Part shown: positions 54,707-63,071 of the stretch, piece by piece
Layout: each line of letters opens with the position of its first letter
How positions within the stretch are numbered: the stretch's first letter is position 1
DNA from: Aromatoleum buckelii
GTDB lineage: Bacteria > Pseudomonadota > Gammaproteobacteria > Burkholderiales > Rhodocyclaceae
Direction of reading: 5' to 3'
DNA: 64,000 nt
Assembly (NCBI RefSeq): GCF_012910785.2
Contig: NZ_WTVH02000009.1
Span: 496,001-560,000 of the forward strand
Notes under the pieces: generated by a model
Told to the model about the DNA's origin: nothing
The model's database searches: none
Seen by the model: only the letters and a program-made list of their open reading frames with translations
Translations under genes and position numbers: made by a program

Positions 54707-56131
54707 CTAAGCCTTCATGATCTTCAGCGTCTGGATCGAGGTGTATTCCTCGAGCCCGTAGCGGCCGAACTCGACGCCCAGGCCCGACTGCTTGACCCCG
54801 CCGAACGGCGCGTCGGGCTGCACGGCGCCGTGCTCGTTCACCCACGCCGTGCCGCATTCGAGGCGCAACGCGAGCTCCGCGGCTTTCGCCCGGTCTTTCG
54901 ACCAGATCGAGCCGCCCAGCCCGTTTTCATTGTCGTTCGCGCGCGCGATCACTTCCTCGATGTCCGAGTAGCGGATCACCGGCAGCACCGGGCCGAACTG
55001 CTCCTCGTCGACGACGCGCATGCCGTCCTTCGCGTCCGCGATCACCGTCGGCTCGAAGAAGAAGCCGCCGCCGCTGCGGGCCTTGCCGCCGGACAGGATG
55101 CGTGCGCCATGCGCGCACGCGTCCTCGACGAGTTCCTGCACGAAATCCATCTGCGCCTTGTTCTGCACCGGTCCGAGCTGCGTGCCTTCGACCAGTCCGT
55201 CGCCGACGACCGTCTCCTTGGCGATACGCGCCAGCTCCGCACACACTTCTTCGTAGATGCTGTCGTGCACGTAGAGGCGCTTGAGGCACGCGCAAGTCTG
55301 GCCATTGTTGTGGAAGCCGACGCCGAAGAGCTTCGGCGCGATCGCCTTCGGGTCGACGTCCGGCAGCACGATTCCGGCATCATTGCCGCCGAGTTCGAGC
55401 GTGAGCCGCTTCAGGTTGCCGGCAGCGTTCTGCATGATGTTCTTGCCGGTCGGCGTCGAACCGGTGAACACGATCTTGTTGATGTCCGGGTGCTTCGCGA
55501 TCGCCGAGCCGACGCCGGATTCGCCGGTGACGATGTTCAGCACGCCCGGCGGCAGGATCGCATTGGCGAGCTCGACGAAACGGATCGTCGCGGTCGGCGT
55601 CATGCCCGACGGCTTGATGACGACCGTGTTGCCTGCACGCAGCGCCGGGATCACGTGCCAGATCGCGATCATCAGCGGCCAGTTCCACGGCGTGATCGAG
55701 CCGACCACGCCGAGCGGCTTGCGATGCACTTCGATGCGCGCATCGTCATTGTCCTGGATCACCTCGACGGGCAGTTCGAGGTCGGCGGTGACGTGCGTCC
55801 ACGCGATCGCGCCCCCGACTTCCATCCCCGACCCGACGCCGTTCAGTCCGCCGAGCGGCTTGCCGGCCTCTTTCGTGACCAGTTCCATCAGCTCCGGCAT
55901 GTGCGCTTCGAGTGCCGCGCCGAGCGCGTGCATCAGGCGCTTGCGCTCGGCGTCCGGAGTGCGGCTCCAGCCGGGGAACGCCGCGCGGGCGGCGGCGACA
56001 GCCTGGTCGACGTGCGAGGCGTCGCCCGCCTGCACGCGCGCGAACACTTCCCCTGTCGCTGGATTCACGACGTCGAAGGTGCTGCCGGCACGCACCGGCT
56101 TGCCGTTGATGATCATGTCGAAAACCTGCAT
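54707..56131 (-). CDS. NAD(P)-dependent aldehyde dehydrogenase
   Basis: This 474-residue enzyme oxidises an aldehyde to its acid. The catalytic set is complete: Cys280 (NNGQTCACLKR), Glu246 (LELGGND), Asn150 (TPWNWP) and Lys173 (VIKPSG). Its style is that of broad-range ALDH family members that act on aromatic or short aliphatic aldehydes; the substrate cannot be read from sequence. ATG 56131 follows GAAGGAGAC. Minus-strand and monocistronic, with two tandem terminators downstream, it lies between hom and thrC with the divergent chemoreceptor gene. Confidence 0.92.
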   Translation of the reverse strand: MQVFDMIINGKPVRAGSTFDVVNPATGEVFARVQAGDASHVDQAVAAARAAFPGWSRTPDAERKRLMHALGAALEAHMPELMELVTKEAGKPLGGLNGVGSGMEVGGAIAWTHVTADLELPVEVIQDNDDARIEVHRKPLGVVGSITPWNWPLMIAIWHVIPALRAGNTVVIKPSGMTPTATIRFVELANAILPPGVLNIVTGESGVGSAIAKHPDINKIVFTGSTPTGKNIMQNAAGNLKRLTLELGGNDAGIVLPDVDPKAIAPKLFGVGFHNNGQTCACLKRLYVHDSIYEEVCAELARIAKETVVGDGLVEGTQLGPVQNKAQMDFVQELVEDACAHGARILSGGKARSGGGFFFEPTVIADAKDGMRVVDEEQFGPVLPVIRYSDIEEVIARANDNENGLGGSIWSKDRAKAAELALRLECGTAWVNEHGAVQPDAPFGGVKQSGLGVEFGRYGLEEYTSIQTLKIMKA

Positions 56132-56501
56132 CTCGTCTCCTTCACGCTTGCGTCGAAGCGAATTGTTGTAAGTCACCAGCCATCGCGGCGGGCGATGGTC
56201 GCAAGCCTATGGGACGCGGCACGCACAGTGTTATCCGAGATCGGCAAGAGCGCGTTCGCGGCGGCCGGATAGGCGCCCCTCGCGGCCCGGGATGGCGACC
56301 CGATCCTGTCCGCTCCACGTCCTCCGACGCTCGGACGCGCGGCAAACAGGGAACGGACGCTCGCGCAGATCTCCTGTCGATCCGCTAAAGATTGCGTGGA
56401 AACGGACGATAGACAGGATCAGGCGGGAGATTGACGGCCGCGTCTTCGAACTGGACAACTGCGCCGTCGATGCATTCCGAAAACAAGACCCAGGAGACTT
56501 C
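56132..56501. other. Divergent control region between ALDH and chemoreceptor genes
   Basis: This 370-base gap holds no convincing gene. It includes the ribosome-binding site of the ALDH gene at its left end, an inverted repeat CCATCGC / GCGATGG around 56181-56198, the sigma-28 style promoter at 56386-56412, and the AGGAGA site of the chemoreceptor at 56492-56497. Confidence 0.6.
56386..56412 (+). promoter_or_regulatory. Sigma-28 (FliA) style promoter of the chemoreceptor gene
   Basis: TAAAGATT (56386-56393), an exact 11-base spacer and GACGATAG (56405-56412) match the FliA consensus TAAAGTTT-N11-GCCGATAA at 13 of 16 positions. It lies 89 bases before the ATG of the chemoreceptor gene. FliA promoters commonly drive late flagellar and chemotaxis genes. 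Confidence 0.75.
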
Positions 56502-58019
56502 ATGAATTCGAATCCGCGCAGCGGTCTTGCTGCATCCCTGTTCCCATTTCTGCGCAAAGGCCGTGACGAGAGGTCGCGCTCGCTGGCGGATCTGAGTGGT
56601 GAAAGACCGGATATCGGCGAGAAAGCGACCGGAGTGCGAAGCGGTTTTGTCGCGCAGGTCCGGGAGACGATCGCCGCGCTGCGTGGCAAAGGCTCGAGCA
56701 TCGCTGTCGAGGCGGCGAAACTGAACCTGCGCATTCATCAGACCACCGTCAGTGCGAACCGCCAGCGTGAGCTCGCAGCGCTGGTTTTCGATGCGAGTCA
56801 GACCACTCGCGCAGCCGTTTCGCGGGTGAGCGCCCACGCCGACGAGATCGACGTGGCGACCGCAGCGAACCTGGAGGCGGTGCAGACCAACTATCGGGAA
56901 CTGCTCGACGTCGCCGAACGCATCAGCGGGATCAGCGAGAAAGTGCAGTCTTTCGACCGCATCGTTGCCGAGCTGAACAATCATTCGGCAAAGATCCGGG
57001 ATATCGGGCTGCTGATCAATCACATTTCGGACCAGACCAACCTGCTGGCGCTCAATGCGGCGATCGAAGCGGCGCGCGCCGGCGAATCGGGTCGGGGGTT
57101 CGCAGTGGTTGCGGATGAAGTCCGCAAGCTCGCGGAAAAGGTCAAGGTCGCGACCGGTGTCATCACCGAGAACTCGGACCAGATGCTCGGCCTCGTCGCC
57201 GACACCGAAGTCGAAACGCGCGGCATTGCCGACGACTCGGAGCTGGCACGGCAGGTGGTGCAGAAGTCTTCGGCGAATTTCGCGCTGATGATCGGAGAAT
57301 TGCAGCGCGTCGGCGCCCAGATGAAAGTCATCACCCATTCGATTCACGAGATCCGCAACACCAACGAGACGGTGCATGAGCGAGTGAACGAAATCAACTC
57401 GCTGTCGGGGCAGGTGTCGACGCAAATGCTCGAATCGGAACGCTTCTCGAAGGACCTCCGGGAGCATACCGAAGGCCTTCACGCGCTGTCGTCGCGCTTT
57501 CGCATTGGCGAGTCGGCCTACGACAGGTTGGCGGCGGTGGCCGAGGCAAGCCGCAACGAGATGGTCGCGTTCCTCGAGGACAAGGCGCGCACGCTGAACA
57601 TATTCGATACCCGCTACCAGCCGATCCCGAACACGCACCCGCCGAAATTCCACACCAGCTACGACATGGCGATCGGCAAGGAGCTGCAGGATATTTACGA
57701 GCGCGCGCTCGAAAGCTTCCCCGGCCTGGCGTTCTGCGCGGCGGTCGATACGAACTGCTACATGCCCGTCCATAACCGGCGTTTTTCGGCGGAGCCGAAC
57801 GGCGACCCCGAGCATGACCTGCTGTTCAGCCGGCAAAAGCGCATCTACGACGATCCGACATGCCGCCGCGCGCTCGCCAACACGGGGCACGCGCTGCTGC
57901 AGACTTACGTGCGCGACACCGGCGAGGTGCTGTGCGATCTTTCGCTGCCGCTCGTCGTCGGCGGCCGCCACTGGGGCGCCTATCGCTTCGGCTTCGCGCC
58001 GGCGCTGCTGCAGGACTGA
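56502..58019 (+). CDS. Soluble methyl-accepting chemotaxis protein with C-terminal sensor domain
   Basis: This 505-residue receptor-like protein has the MCP signalling hairpin (about residues 172-212, [20 protein letters not shown] then [17 protein letters not shown]), which docks CheW and CheA. No membrane helix is visible, so it should be cytosolic. The last ~130 residues form a separate domain with conserved His, Cys and Arg ([25 protein letters not shown]-type, [27 protein letters not shown]); such domains occur at the C-terminus of other MCPs but their ligand is not generally known. ATG 56502 lies behind AGGAGA. A sigma-28 style promoter precedes it. Confidence 0.9.
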   Translation: MNSNPRSGLAASLFPFLRKGRDERSRSLADLSGERPDIGEKATGVRSGFVAQVRETIAALRGKGSSIAVEAAKLNLRIHQTTVSANRQRELAALVFDASQTTRAAVSRVSAHADEIDVATAANLEAVQTNYRELLDVAERISGISEKVQSFDRIVAELNNHSAKIRDIGLLINHISDQTNLLALNAAIEAARAGESGRGFAVVADEVRKLAEKVKVATGVITENSDQMLGLVADTEVETRGIADDSELARQVVQKSSANFALMIGELQRVGAQMKVITHSIHEIRNTNETVHERVNEINSLSGQVSTQMLESERFSKDLREHTEGLHALSSRFRIGESAYDRLAAVAEASRNEMVAFLEDKARTLNIFDTRYQPIPNTHPPKFHTSYDMAIGKELQDIYERALESFPGLAFCAAVDTNCYMPVHNRRFSAEPNGDPEHDLLFSRQKRIYDDPTCRRALANTGHALLQTYVRDTGEVLCDLSLPLVVGGRHWGAYRFGFAPALLQD

Positions 58020-58167
58020 AGCGGGAGCCGTGCGGTCGCGGCGCGTGGACTGGGTGCGTCCGCTGACGGATAATGCGGCCCTTGTGCCGCCGTAGGGCCT
58101 GGGCCCCGGCGCTCTGGCGGCCCGCCGCCCGTTCCATTTGAACCTGCTGATCTGAAGGACTCCCACC

Positions 58168-59607
58168 GTGAAGTATCTCTCCACGCGCGGCCACGCCGCG
58201 CGACCCGAGTTCTGCGACATTCTGCTCGGCGGTCTTGCGCCGGATGGCGGGCTGTATCTTCCCGAGAGCTATCCGCAGATCTCGCGCGCCGAGCTCGACG
58301 CATGGCGCTCGCTGCCGTATGCGGATCTCGCGTTCGCGATCCTGTCGAAGTTCGTCACCGACATTCCCGCCGCCGACCTGAAGGCGATCTGCGACCGGAC
58401 CTACACTGCGGACGTTTATCGCTTTGCGCGTGCGGGCGACGATGCCGCCGAGATCACGCCGGTGCATTGGCTCGAAGCCGGCAAGCTCGGTCTGCTGGAA
58501 CTGTCGAACGGCCCGACGCTCGCGTTCAAGGACATGGCGATGCAGCTGCTCGGCAACCTGTTCGAGTACGTCCTCGAGCGCCGCGGCGAGACCATCAACA
58601 TCCTCGGCGCGACTTCCGGCGATACCGGTTCGGCGGCCGAATACGCGATGCGCGGCAAGCACGCCGTGCGCGTCTTCATGCTGTCGCCACACGGCAAGAT
58701 GAGCGCTTTCCAGCGCGCGCAGATGTATTCCCTGCAGGACGAGAACATCCACAACATCGCCGTCACCGGCATGTTCGACGACGCGCAGGACATCGTGAAA
58801 ACGGTTTCGAACGATGCGGCGTTCAAGGCGAAGTACAAGATCGGCGCGGTCAATTCGATCAACTGGGCGCGCGTTGCGGCGCAGATCGTCTATTACTTCA
58901 AAGGCTATTTCGCCGCGACGCGGTCGAACGACGAACAGGTCGCCTTCTGCGTGCCGTCAGGCAATTTCGGCAACATCTGCGCCGGTCACATCGCCCGCCA
59001 GATGGGCCTGCCGATCGCGCGGCTGATCCTCGCGACGAACGAAAACGACGTGCTCGACGAGTTTTTCCGCACCGGCGTCTATCGTCCGCGCAAGGCTGCC
59101 GAAACGCACGTCACGTCGAGCCCGTCGATGGACATTTCCAAGGCGTCGAACTTCGAGCGCTTCGTGTTCGACCTCGTCGGGCGCGACCCGAAGCGCGTCG
59201 CCGAACTCTGGAAAGCGGTCGATGCCGGCGGCGCCTTCGACCTGTCGACATCCGCCGATTTCGCCCGCATCGGCGATTTCGCGTTCGTGTCCGGCTGCAG
59301 CTCGCATGCGGGGCGTGTCGCGACGATCCGCAAGGTGTTCGAGCAATACGGCACGATGATCGACACGCACACCGCCGACGGCGTCAAGGTCGCCTGGGAC
59401 CTTACCAGCAGCGTGCCGGAGGGCGTGCCGTTGCTGGTGCTCGAAACCGCGTTGCCGGCGAAGTTCGCCGAAACGATCCGCGAAGCGCTCGGGCGCGAGC
59501 CGGAGCGTCCGGCCGAGCTCGAAGGCATCGAGAAACTGCCGCAGCGCGTCGAACTCATGGCGCCCGACGTCGAGGCGGTCAAGCGCTTCATCGCCGAGCG
59601 CGTGTAG
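58168..59607 (+). CDS. thrC: Threonine synthase
   Basis: This 479-residue PLP enzyme converts phosphohomoserine to threonine. Lys121 in LAFKDMAMQLLG is the Schiff-base lysine; GATSGDTGSAAEYAMRG binds the phosphate, and VPSGNFGNICAG and the N-terminal STRGHAARPEFCDILLGGLAPDGGLY are typical of the long (type I) form. The start is GTG 58168, behind GAAGGA. It is separated from hom by about 3.65 kb containing an aldehyde dehydrogenase and a chemoreceptor. Confidence 0.96.
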   Translation: MKYLSTRGHAARPEFCDILLGGLAPDGGLYLPESYPQISRAELDAWRSLPYADLAFAILSKFVTDIPAADLKAICDRTYTADVYRFARAGDDAAEITPVHWLEAGKLGLLELSNGPTLAFKDMAMQLLGNLFEYVLERRGETINILGATSGDTGSAAEYAMRGKHAVRVFMLSPHGKMSAFQRAQMYSLQDENIHNIAVTGMFDDAQDIVKTVSNDAAFKAKYKIGAVNSINWARVAAQIVYYFKGYFAATRSNDEQVAFCVPSGNFGNICAGHIARQMGLPIARLILATNENDVLDEFFRTGVYRPRKAAETHVTSSPSMDISKASNFERFVFDLVGRDPKRVAELWKAVDAGGAFDLSTSADFARIGDFAFVSGCSSHAGRVATIRKVFEQYGTMIDTHTADGVKVAWDLTSSVPEGVPLLVLETALPAKFAETIREALGREPERPAELEGIEKLPQRVELMAPDVEAVKRFIAERV

Positions 59608-59707
59608 CTCCGGCAGAGCGAGGCCGTGAGCGGGCGTCCATCGCGGCCTCTGGCGGCTGCCCGTGCGGAGGGCGGCTGCTGCGGTCCTGTCTATTAACCC
59701 GGCAGGC

Positions 59708-59781
59708 AAATACCGTTCGGGCTGAGCCTGTCGAAGCCCTGCCAATGCCCTTCGACAGGCTCAGGGCGAACGGTTGTATTT
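59708..59781. repeat. Intergenic palindromic repeat (REP-like)
   Basis: Two arms of 24 bases (59713-59736 and 59750-59773) are reverse complements at 22 of 24 positions around a 13-base loop; flanking AAATA / TATTT extend the stem. The core GCCTGTCGAAG with its complement CTTCGACAGGC is a motif I know from many dispersed intergenic palindromes in GC-rich proteobacteria. It lies between the convergent thrC and nadC and may also act as a terminator or mRNA stabiliser. Only one copy is in this window. Confidence 0.8.
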
Positions 59782-59814
59782 GATTGCCGCCTTAATAAAG
59801 TGAAGCAGCGGGCC

Positions 59815-60663
59815 TCATTCCTCGACATGGCGCAGCGACAGGTCGATCGCCCGGACGTCCTTCGTCAGACTGCCGATCGAAATACGGTCCACGCCCGTTT
59901 CGGCGATCGCGCGCACTTTTTCCAGATTCACTCCGCCCGATGCTTCGAGCTCGGCGCGCCCGTCGGCGATGCGCACGGCTTCGCGCATCGTCTCGAGGCT
60001 CATGTTGTCGAGCAGGATCATCTTCGCGCCCGCGTCGAGCGCTTCATGAAGCTCCTCGAGCGTCTCGACTTCGATCTCGATGAACACGTTCGACGGCGCG
60101 ATCGCCTGGGCCTGCTCGATGACGCGCGCGATGCTGCCGGCGGCGATGATGTGGTTTTCCTTGACCAGGATGCCGTCGTAGAGTCCGACGCGGTGGTTCA
60201 CACCGCCGCCCACCGTCACCGCGTATTTCTGCGCCAGGCGCAGCCCGGGCAAGGTCTTGCGGGTGTCGACGATCTTCGCCCGGGTGCCGGCGATCGCGTC
60301 GACGAAACGTCGGGTCGTCGTCGCGGTCGCTGAAAGCAACTGCAGAAAATTCAACGCGGTGCGCTCGGCGGTGAGCAGCACGCGGGCGCTTGCGACGACT
60401 TCGCACAGCACCTGGCCCGGTTCGATCCGGTCACCGTCGCGGACATGCCAGACGACCGCGGCAGCCGGGCTCATCACCTCGAACGCGGCGTCGAACCACG
60501 CGGTGCCGCACAGGACCGCCGCTTCGCGCGTGATGACGCGACCGCGTGCGTCGGTTTCCCACGGGATCAGACGCGCGGTGAGGTCGCCCGTGCCGACATC
60601 TTCCGCCAGCGAGGCGGCGACGTTGCGCTGGATTTCGATGCGTAGCTGTTGTGACAGATTCAT
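59815..60663 (-). CDS. nadC: Nicotinate-nucleotide pyrophosphorylase (quinolinate phosphoribosyltransferase)
   Basis: This 282-residue enzyme makes nicotinate mononucleotide from quinolinate and PRPP in NAD synthesis. Segments RTALNFLQLLSATATTTRRFVD, DTRKTLPGLRLAQKYAVTVGGGVNHR and IEIEVETLEELHEAL hold the binding Arg, Lys and Glu residues, and EASGGVNLEKVRAIAETGVD the phosphate loop. The ATG is at 60663. It is the nearest of the minus-strand genes to the repeat; no nadA or nadB is adjacent. Confidence 0.96.
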   Translation of the reverse strand: MNLSQQLRIEIQRNVAASLAEDVGTGDLTARLIPWETDARGRVITREAAVLCGTAWFDAAFEVMSPAAAVVWHVRDGDRIEPGQVLCEVVASARVLLTAERTALNFLQLLSATATTTRRFVDAIAGTRAKIVDTRKTLPGLRLAQKYAVTVGGGVNHRVGLYDGILVKENHIIAAGSIARVIEQAQAIAPSNVFIEIEVETLEELHEALDAGAKMILLDNMSLETMREAVRIADGRAELEASGGVNLEKVRAIAETGVDRISIGSLTKDVRAIDLSLRHVEE

Positions 60664-60694
60664 TGGCGTCGGCCTCCGAAGTGGAGCGGGGATT

Positions 60695-61651
60695 CTAGCG
60701 GTTCCGTCCCTTCGATGGCGCGAATCTCGTTTGTGCCGGCGCGGGTTCGGGTGCCGTGGCAAGCGCCTCCTGCCGACGCTGCGCGGTACGTCGGCCATCG
60801 ATAGCAATCAGCACACCTGCGCCGCCGATCGTAAGGATGCCGACCAGTCCCCAACCATCCGGCAACTGGCCGAAGCCGAACCAGCCGATAAGGGTCGCCC
60901 ACAGCAGCTGCACGTACAGGATCGGTGACAGCATCGAAGCCGGGGCGTCGCGGAACGCGCGGATCAGCAGGAAATGGCCGCAGCCGCCGTAGATGCCGAG
61001 CGATGCGATCAGCAGCGCATCGAGCGGTCCGGGCATCGGGCCCTCCCACAACCACGGCAGCGCTAGGCTCGTGGCGGCAGTGCCGACCAGCGCCGTGTAG
61101 AACAGCATGTTGACCGGGGTTTCGGTTGGGGAAAGCTGGCGGGTGAGAATCTGGTAGGCCGCGTAGCTCACGGCCGCGCCGAGGGCGAGGGCCACGCCTT
61201 CGGCCACCAGCGCGCCGCCGGGCCGGGCAATCAGCAGGACGCCGACGAAACCGGTCACGACGGCCACCCAGCGCAGCGGGCCGATGCGTTCGCCGAGCAG
61301 CGGTCCCGCCATCAGGGTGACCATCAGCGGCGCGGCAAAGACGATCGCGGTCGTCTCGGCCAGCGGCATCACCTGCAGCGCCGTGATATTGAAGAACGTC
61401 ACGGCGAGCAGGCAGGTGGCGCGAACGATCTGCCGTCCCGGCCGCTTCGTCGTGATGAGCTTCAGCCGCATCGACGGCGCCAGGAACACCACCATCAGCA
61501 GGAAGTGCAGCGCATAGCGCGACCACACCAGCATCGGGACCGGGTAGGTCGCGGCGAGGCGTTTGGCGGTGGCGTCGAGGAGCACGAACAGGAACAGCGC
61601 GCCGAGAAGCAGCATGATGCTGCGCAGCGCATGGGGGTGAGTGTCGGGCAT
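60695..61651 (-). CDS. EamA/DMT-family transporter
   Basis: This 318-residue inner-membrane protein has ten predicted helices in two EamA repeats (GALFLFVLLDATAKRLA near the start; GAAVSYAAYQILTRQLS in the second half). This family exports or imports amino acids, nucleosides or other small metabolites; no substrate can be named. The first 12 residues and the last 35, after DGRRTAQRR, are polar. It lies 31 bases upstream of nadC on the same strand. Confidence 0.88.
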   Translation of the reverse strand: MPDTHPHALRSIMLLLGALFLFVLLDATAKRLAATYPVPMLVWSRYALHFLLMVVFLAPSMRLKLITTKRPGRQIVRATCLLAVTFFNITALQVMPLAETTAIVFAAPLMVTLMAGPLLGERIGPLRWVAVVTGFVGVLLIARPGGALVAEGVALALGAAVSYAAYQILTRQLSPTETPVNMLFYTALVGTAATSLALPWLWEGPMPGPLDALLIASLGIYGGCGHFLLIRAFRDAPASMLSPILYVQLLWATLIGWFGFGQLPDGWGLVGILTIGGAGVLIAIDGRRTAQRRQEALATAPEPAPAQTRFAPSKGRNR

Positions 61652-61738
61652 GGGGCGGGGACTCGATTATTGTGGAGGCAGACACGCGGAAGTCCCGGAT
61701 CGAAGCACGCCGGCGCAGTATTTTCGCCCGCCGGTTTC

Positions 61739-62989
61739 CTAATTCCTGCTGCCTTCGACAAGGTAGTCGAGACGACCGCGCGGGGCGAGGTATTCGACGG
61801 TTTCGACCGGAAGCTTTGCGGCGCTCAATGCCGATTCGATGGTCAGCTCGGCGTCGCGCAGGTCGATCAGCAGTGCCTCGGAGCGCGGAATGTCCGGGTC
61901 GTACAGCATCACCAGTGGGTGGAGCAGGTCGGCGGCGTTGGTTTCGACGACCATGCCGACGCTGCCGTTCGACAAGGCAACGAAAGTTCCCGGTGGGTAA
62001 ACTCCGAGTGTCTTGATGAACAGTTGCATCATCTGCTGGTCATGGCGGGCGGCCTCGTTGCGGAACATCTGCCGCAGCGCTTCGGCCGGCGCTTTCGCTT
62101 CGCGCAGGTCGAACGGATTGCACAGGTTGTCGTAGCGATTAGCGATCGCTGCAATGCGGGCGAGACGGGGAATCCTTTCCGCCACGAGGTGATTTGGAAA
62201 TCCGCTGCCGTCGCAATGCTCGTGATGACAGGCGATGATGTTCTTGACCGGCACGGGCAACTCGCGCAGCCCGCTGACCGCCTTGATGCCGTAGCCGACG
62301 TGGGCGCGGTAGAACTCCTCTTCCGGAGCAGTGCGCCGACTGCTGCGCAGAATGCGCGACGGGACGTCCTGCTTGCCCACATCGTGAAGGAGCCCACCGA
62401 GACCGAGCTGCCTCATTTCCTCGTCGGGCAGCTGCAGCGTCTTGCCCAGCATCAGCGAAAGGCCCATCACGTTCAGCGCGTGAAAGGCGAGACCGCCTTC
62501 GCGGCTCTTCTGGCTGACGAGATGGATGACCATGTTCTCGGTGCCGACCAGTTTTTCGACGATCCCGCCGACTAGGGCGCAAGCGTGGCGGTGGGCGTCC
62601 TGTGGGCGGGCGAGCAGGGAGCGGAAAATGTCGCCCGCCGCGATGGCCTGCTGCTCGAACTGCCGTTCCCGGCGCGCCAGGCCTTCGCGCTGCTGTCGCA
62701 CCCGCTCGAGGCGCATGCGTTTTTCGTCTTGCATGCCGGCGAGCGCTGCCCGGCCGAAATCCGGCTCCGGTCCGCTGGCGTTTCCGGCAGGGCATTCGGG
62801 GAGCGGTTCGACGGTACTGCGTGCAGGGTCCCACTCGACCGAGACGATCCCCATTTCGCGCATAGCCTGGATCTGCCGTTCGCTCGAAAGGCAGAACCGG
62901 TTCAGCAGGAACGGGTGTTTCATCCATCCGTGTCCGGCGAGCGAGACGAATATTCCGGGCTGGAGGCGATCGACGCTGATTTGCGGCAT
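61739..62989 (-). CDS. HD-GYP domain protein with DUF3391 N-terminus
   Basis: This 416-residue likely cyclic-di-GMP phosphodiesterase has an N-terminal DUF3391 region (VDRLQPGIFVSLAGHGWMKHPFLLNRF; about residues 5-110) and an HD-GYP domain. The metal ligands are GLLHDVGKQDVP and HHEHCDGSGFPNHL. The GYP signature reads GFP here, and the segment between HHE and GFP is otherwise standard. There is no receiver domain. A role in biofilm or motility control is typical for the family. Confidence 0.92.
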   Translation of the reverse strand: MPQISVDRLQPGIFVSLAGHGWMKHPFLLNRFCLSSERQIQAMREMGIVSVEWDPARSTVEPLPECPAGNASGPEPDFGRAALAGMQDEKRMRLERVRQQREGLARRERQFEQQAIAAGDIFRSLLARPQDAHRHACALVGGIVEKLVGTENMVIHLVSQKSREGGLAFHALNVMGLSLMLGKTLQLPDEEMRQLGLGGLLHDVGKQDVPSRILRSSRRTAPEEEFYRAHVGYGIKAVSGLRELPVPVKNIIACHHEHCDGSGFPNHLVAERIPRLARIAAIANRYDNLCNPFDLREAKAPAEALRQMFRNEAARHDQQMMQLFIKTLGVYPPGTFVALSNGSVGMVVETNAADLLHPLVMLYDPDIPRSEALLIDLRDAELTIESALSAAKLPVETVEYLAPRGRLDYLVEGSRN

Positions 62990-63071
62990 GAAAGGCGAAT
63001 GTCGGGACGAGCGCCGATTCTAGCAGCGCACCGGGCGCGCTTCCGACATCGCATCAGGTCCGTTGAGACTT

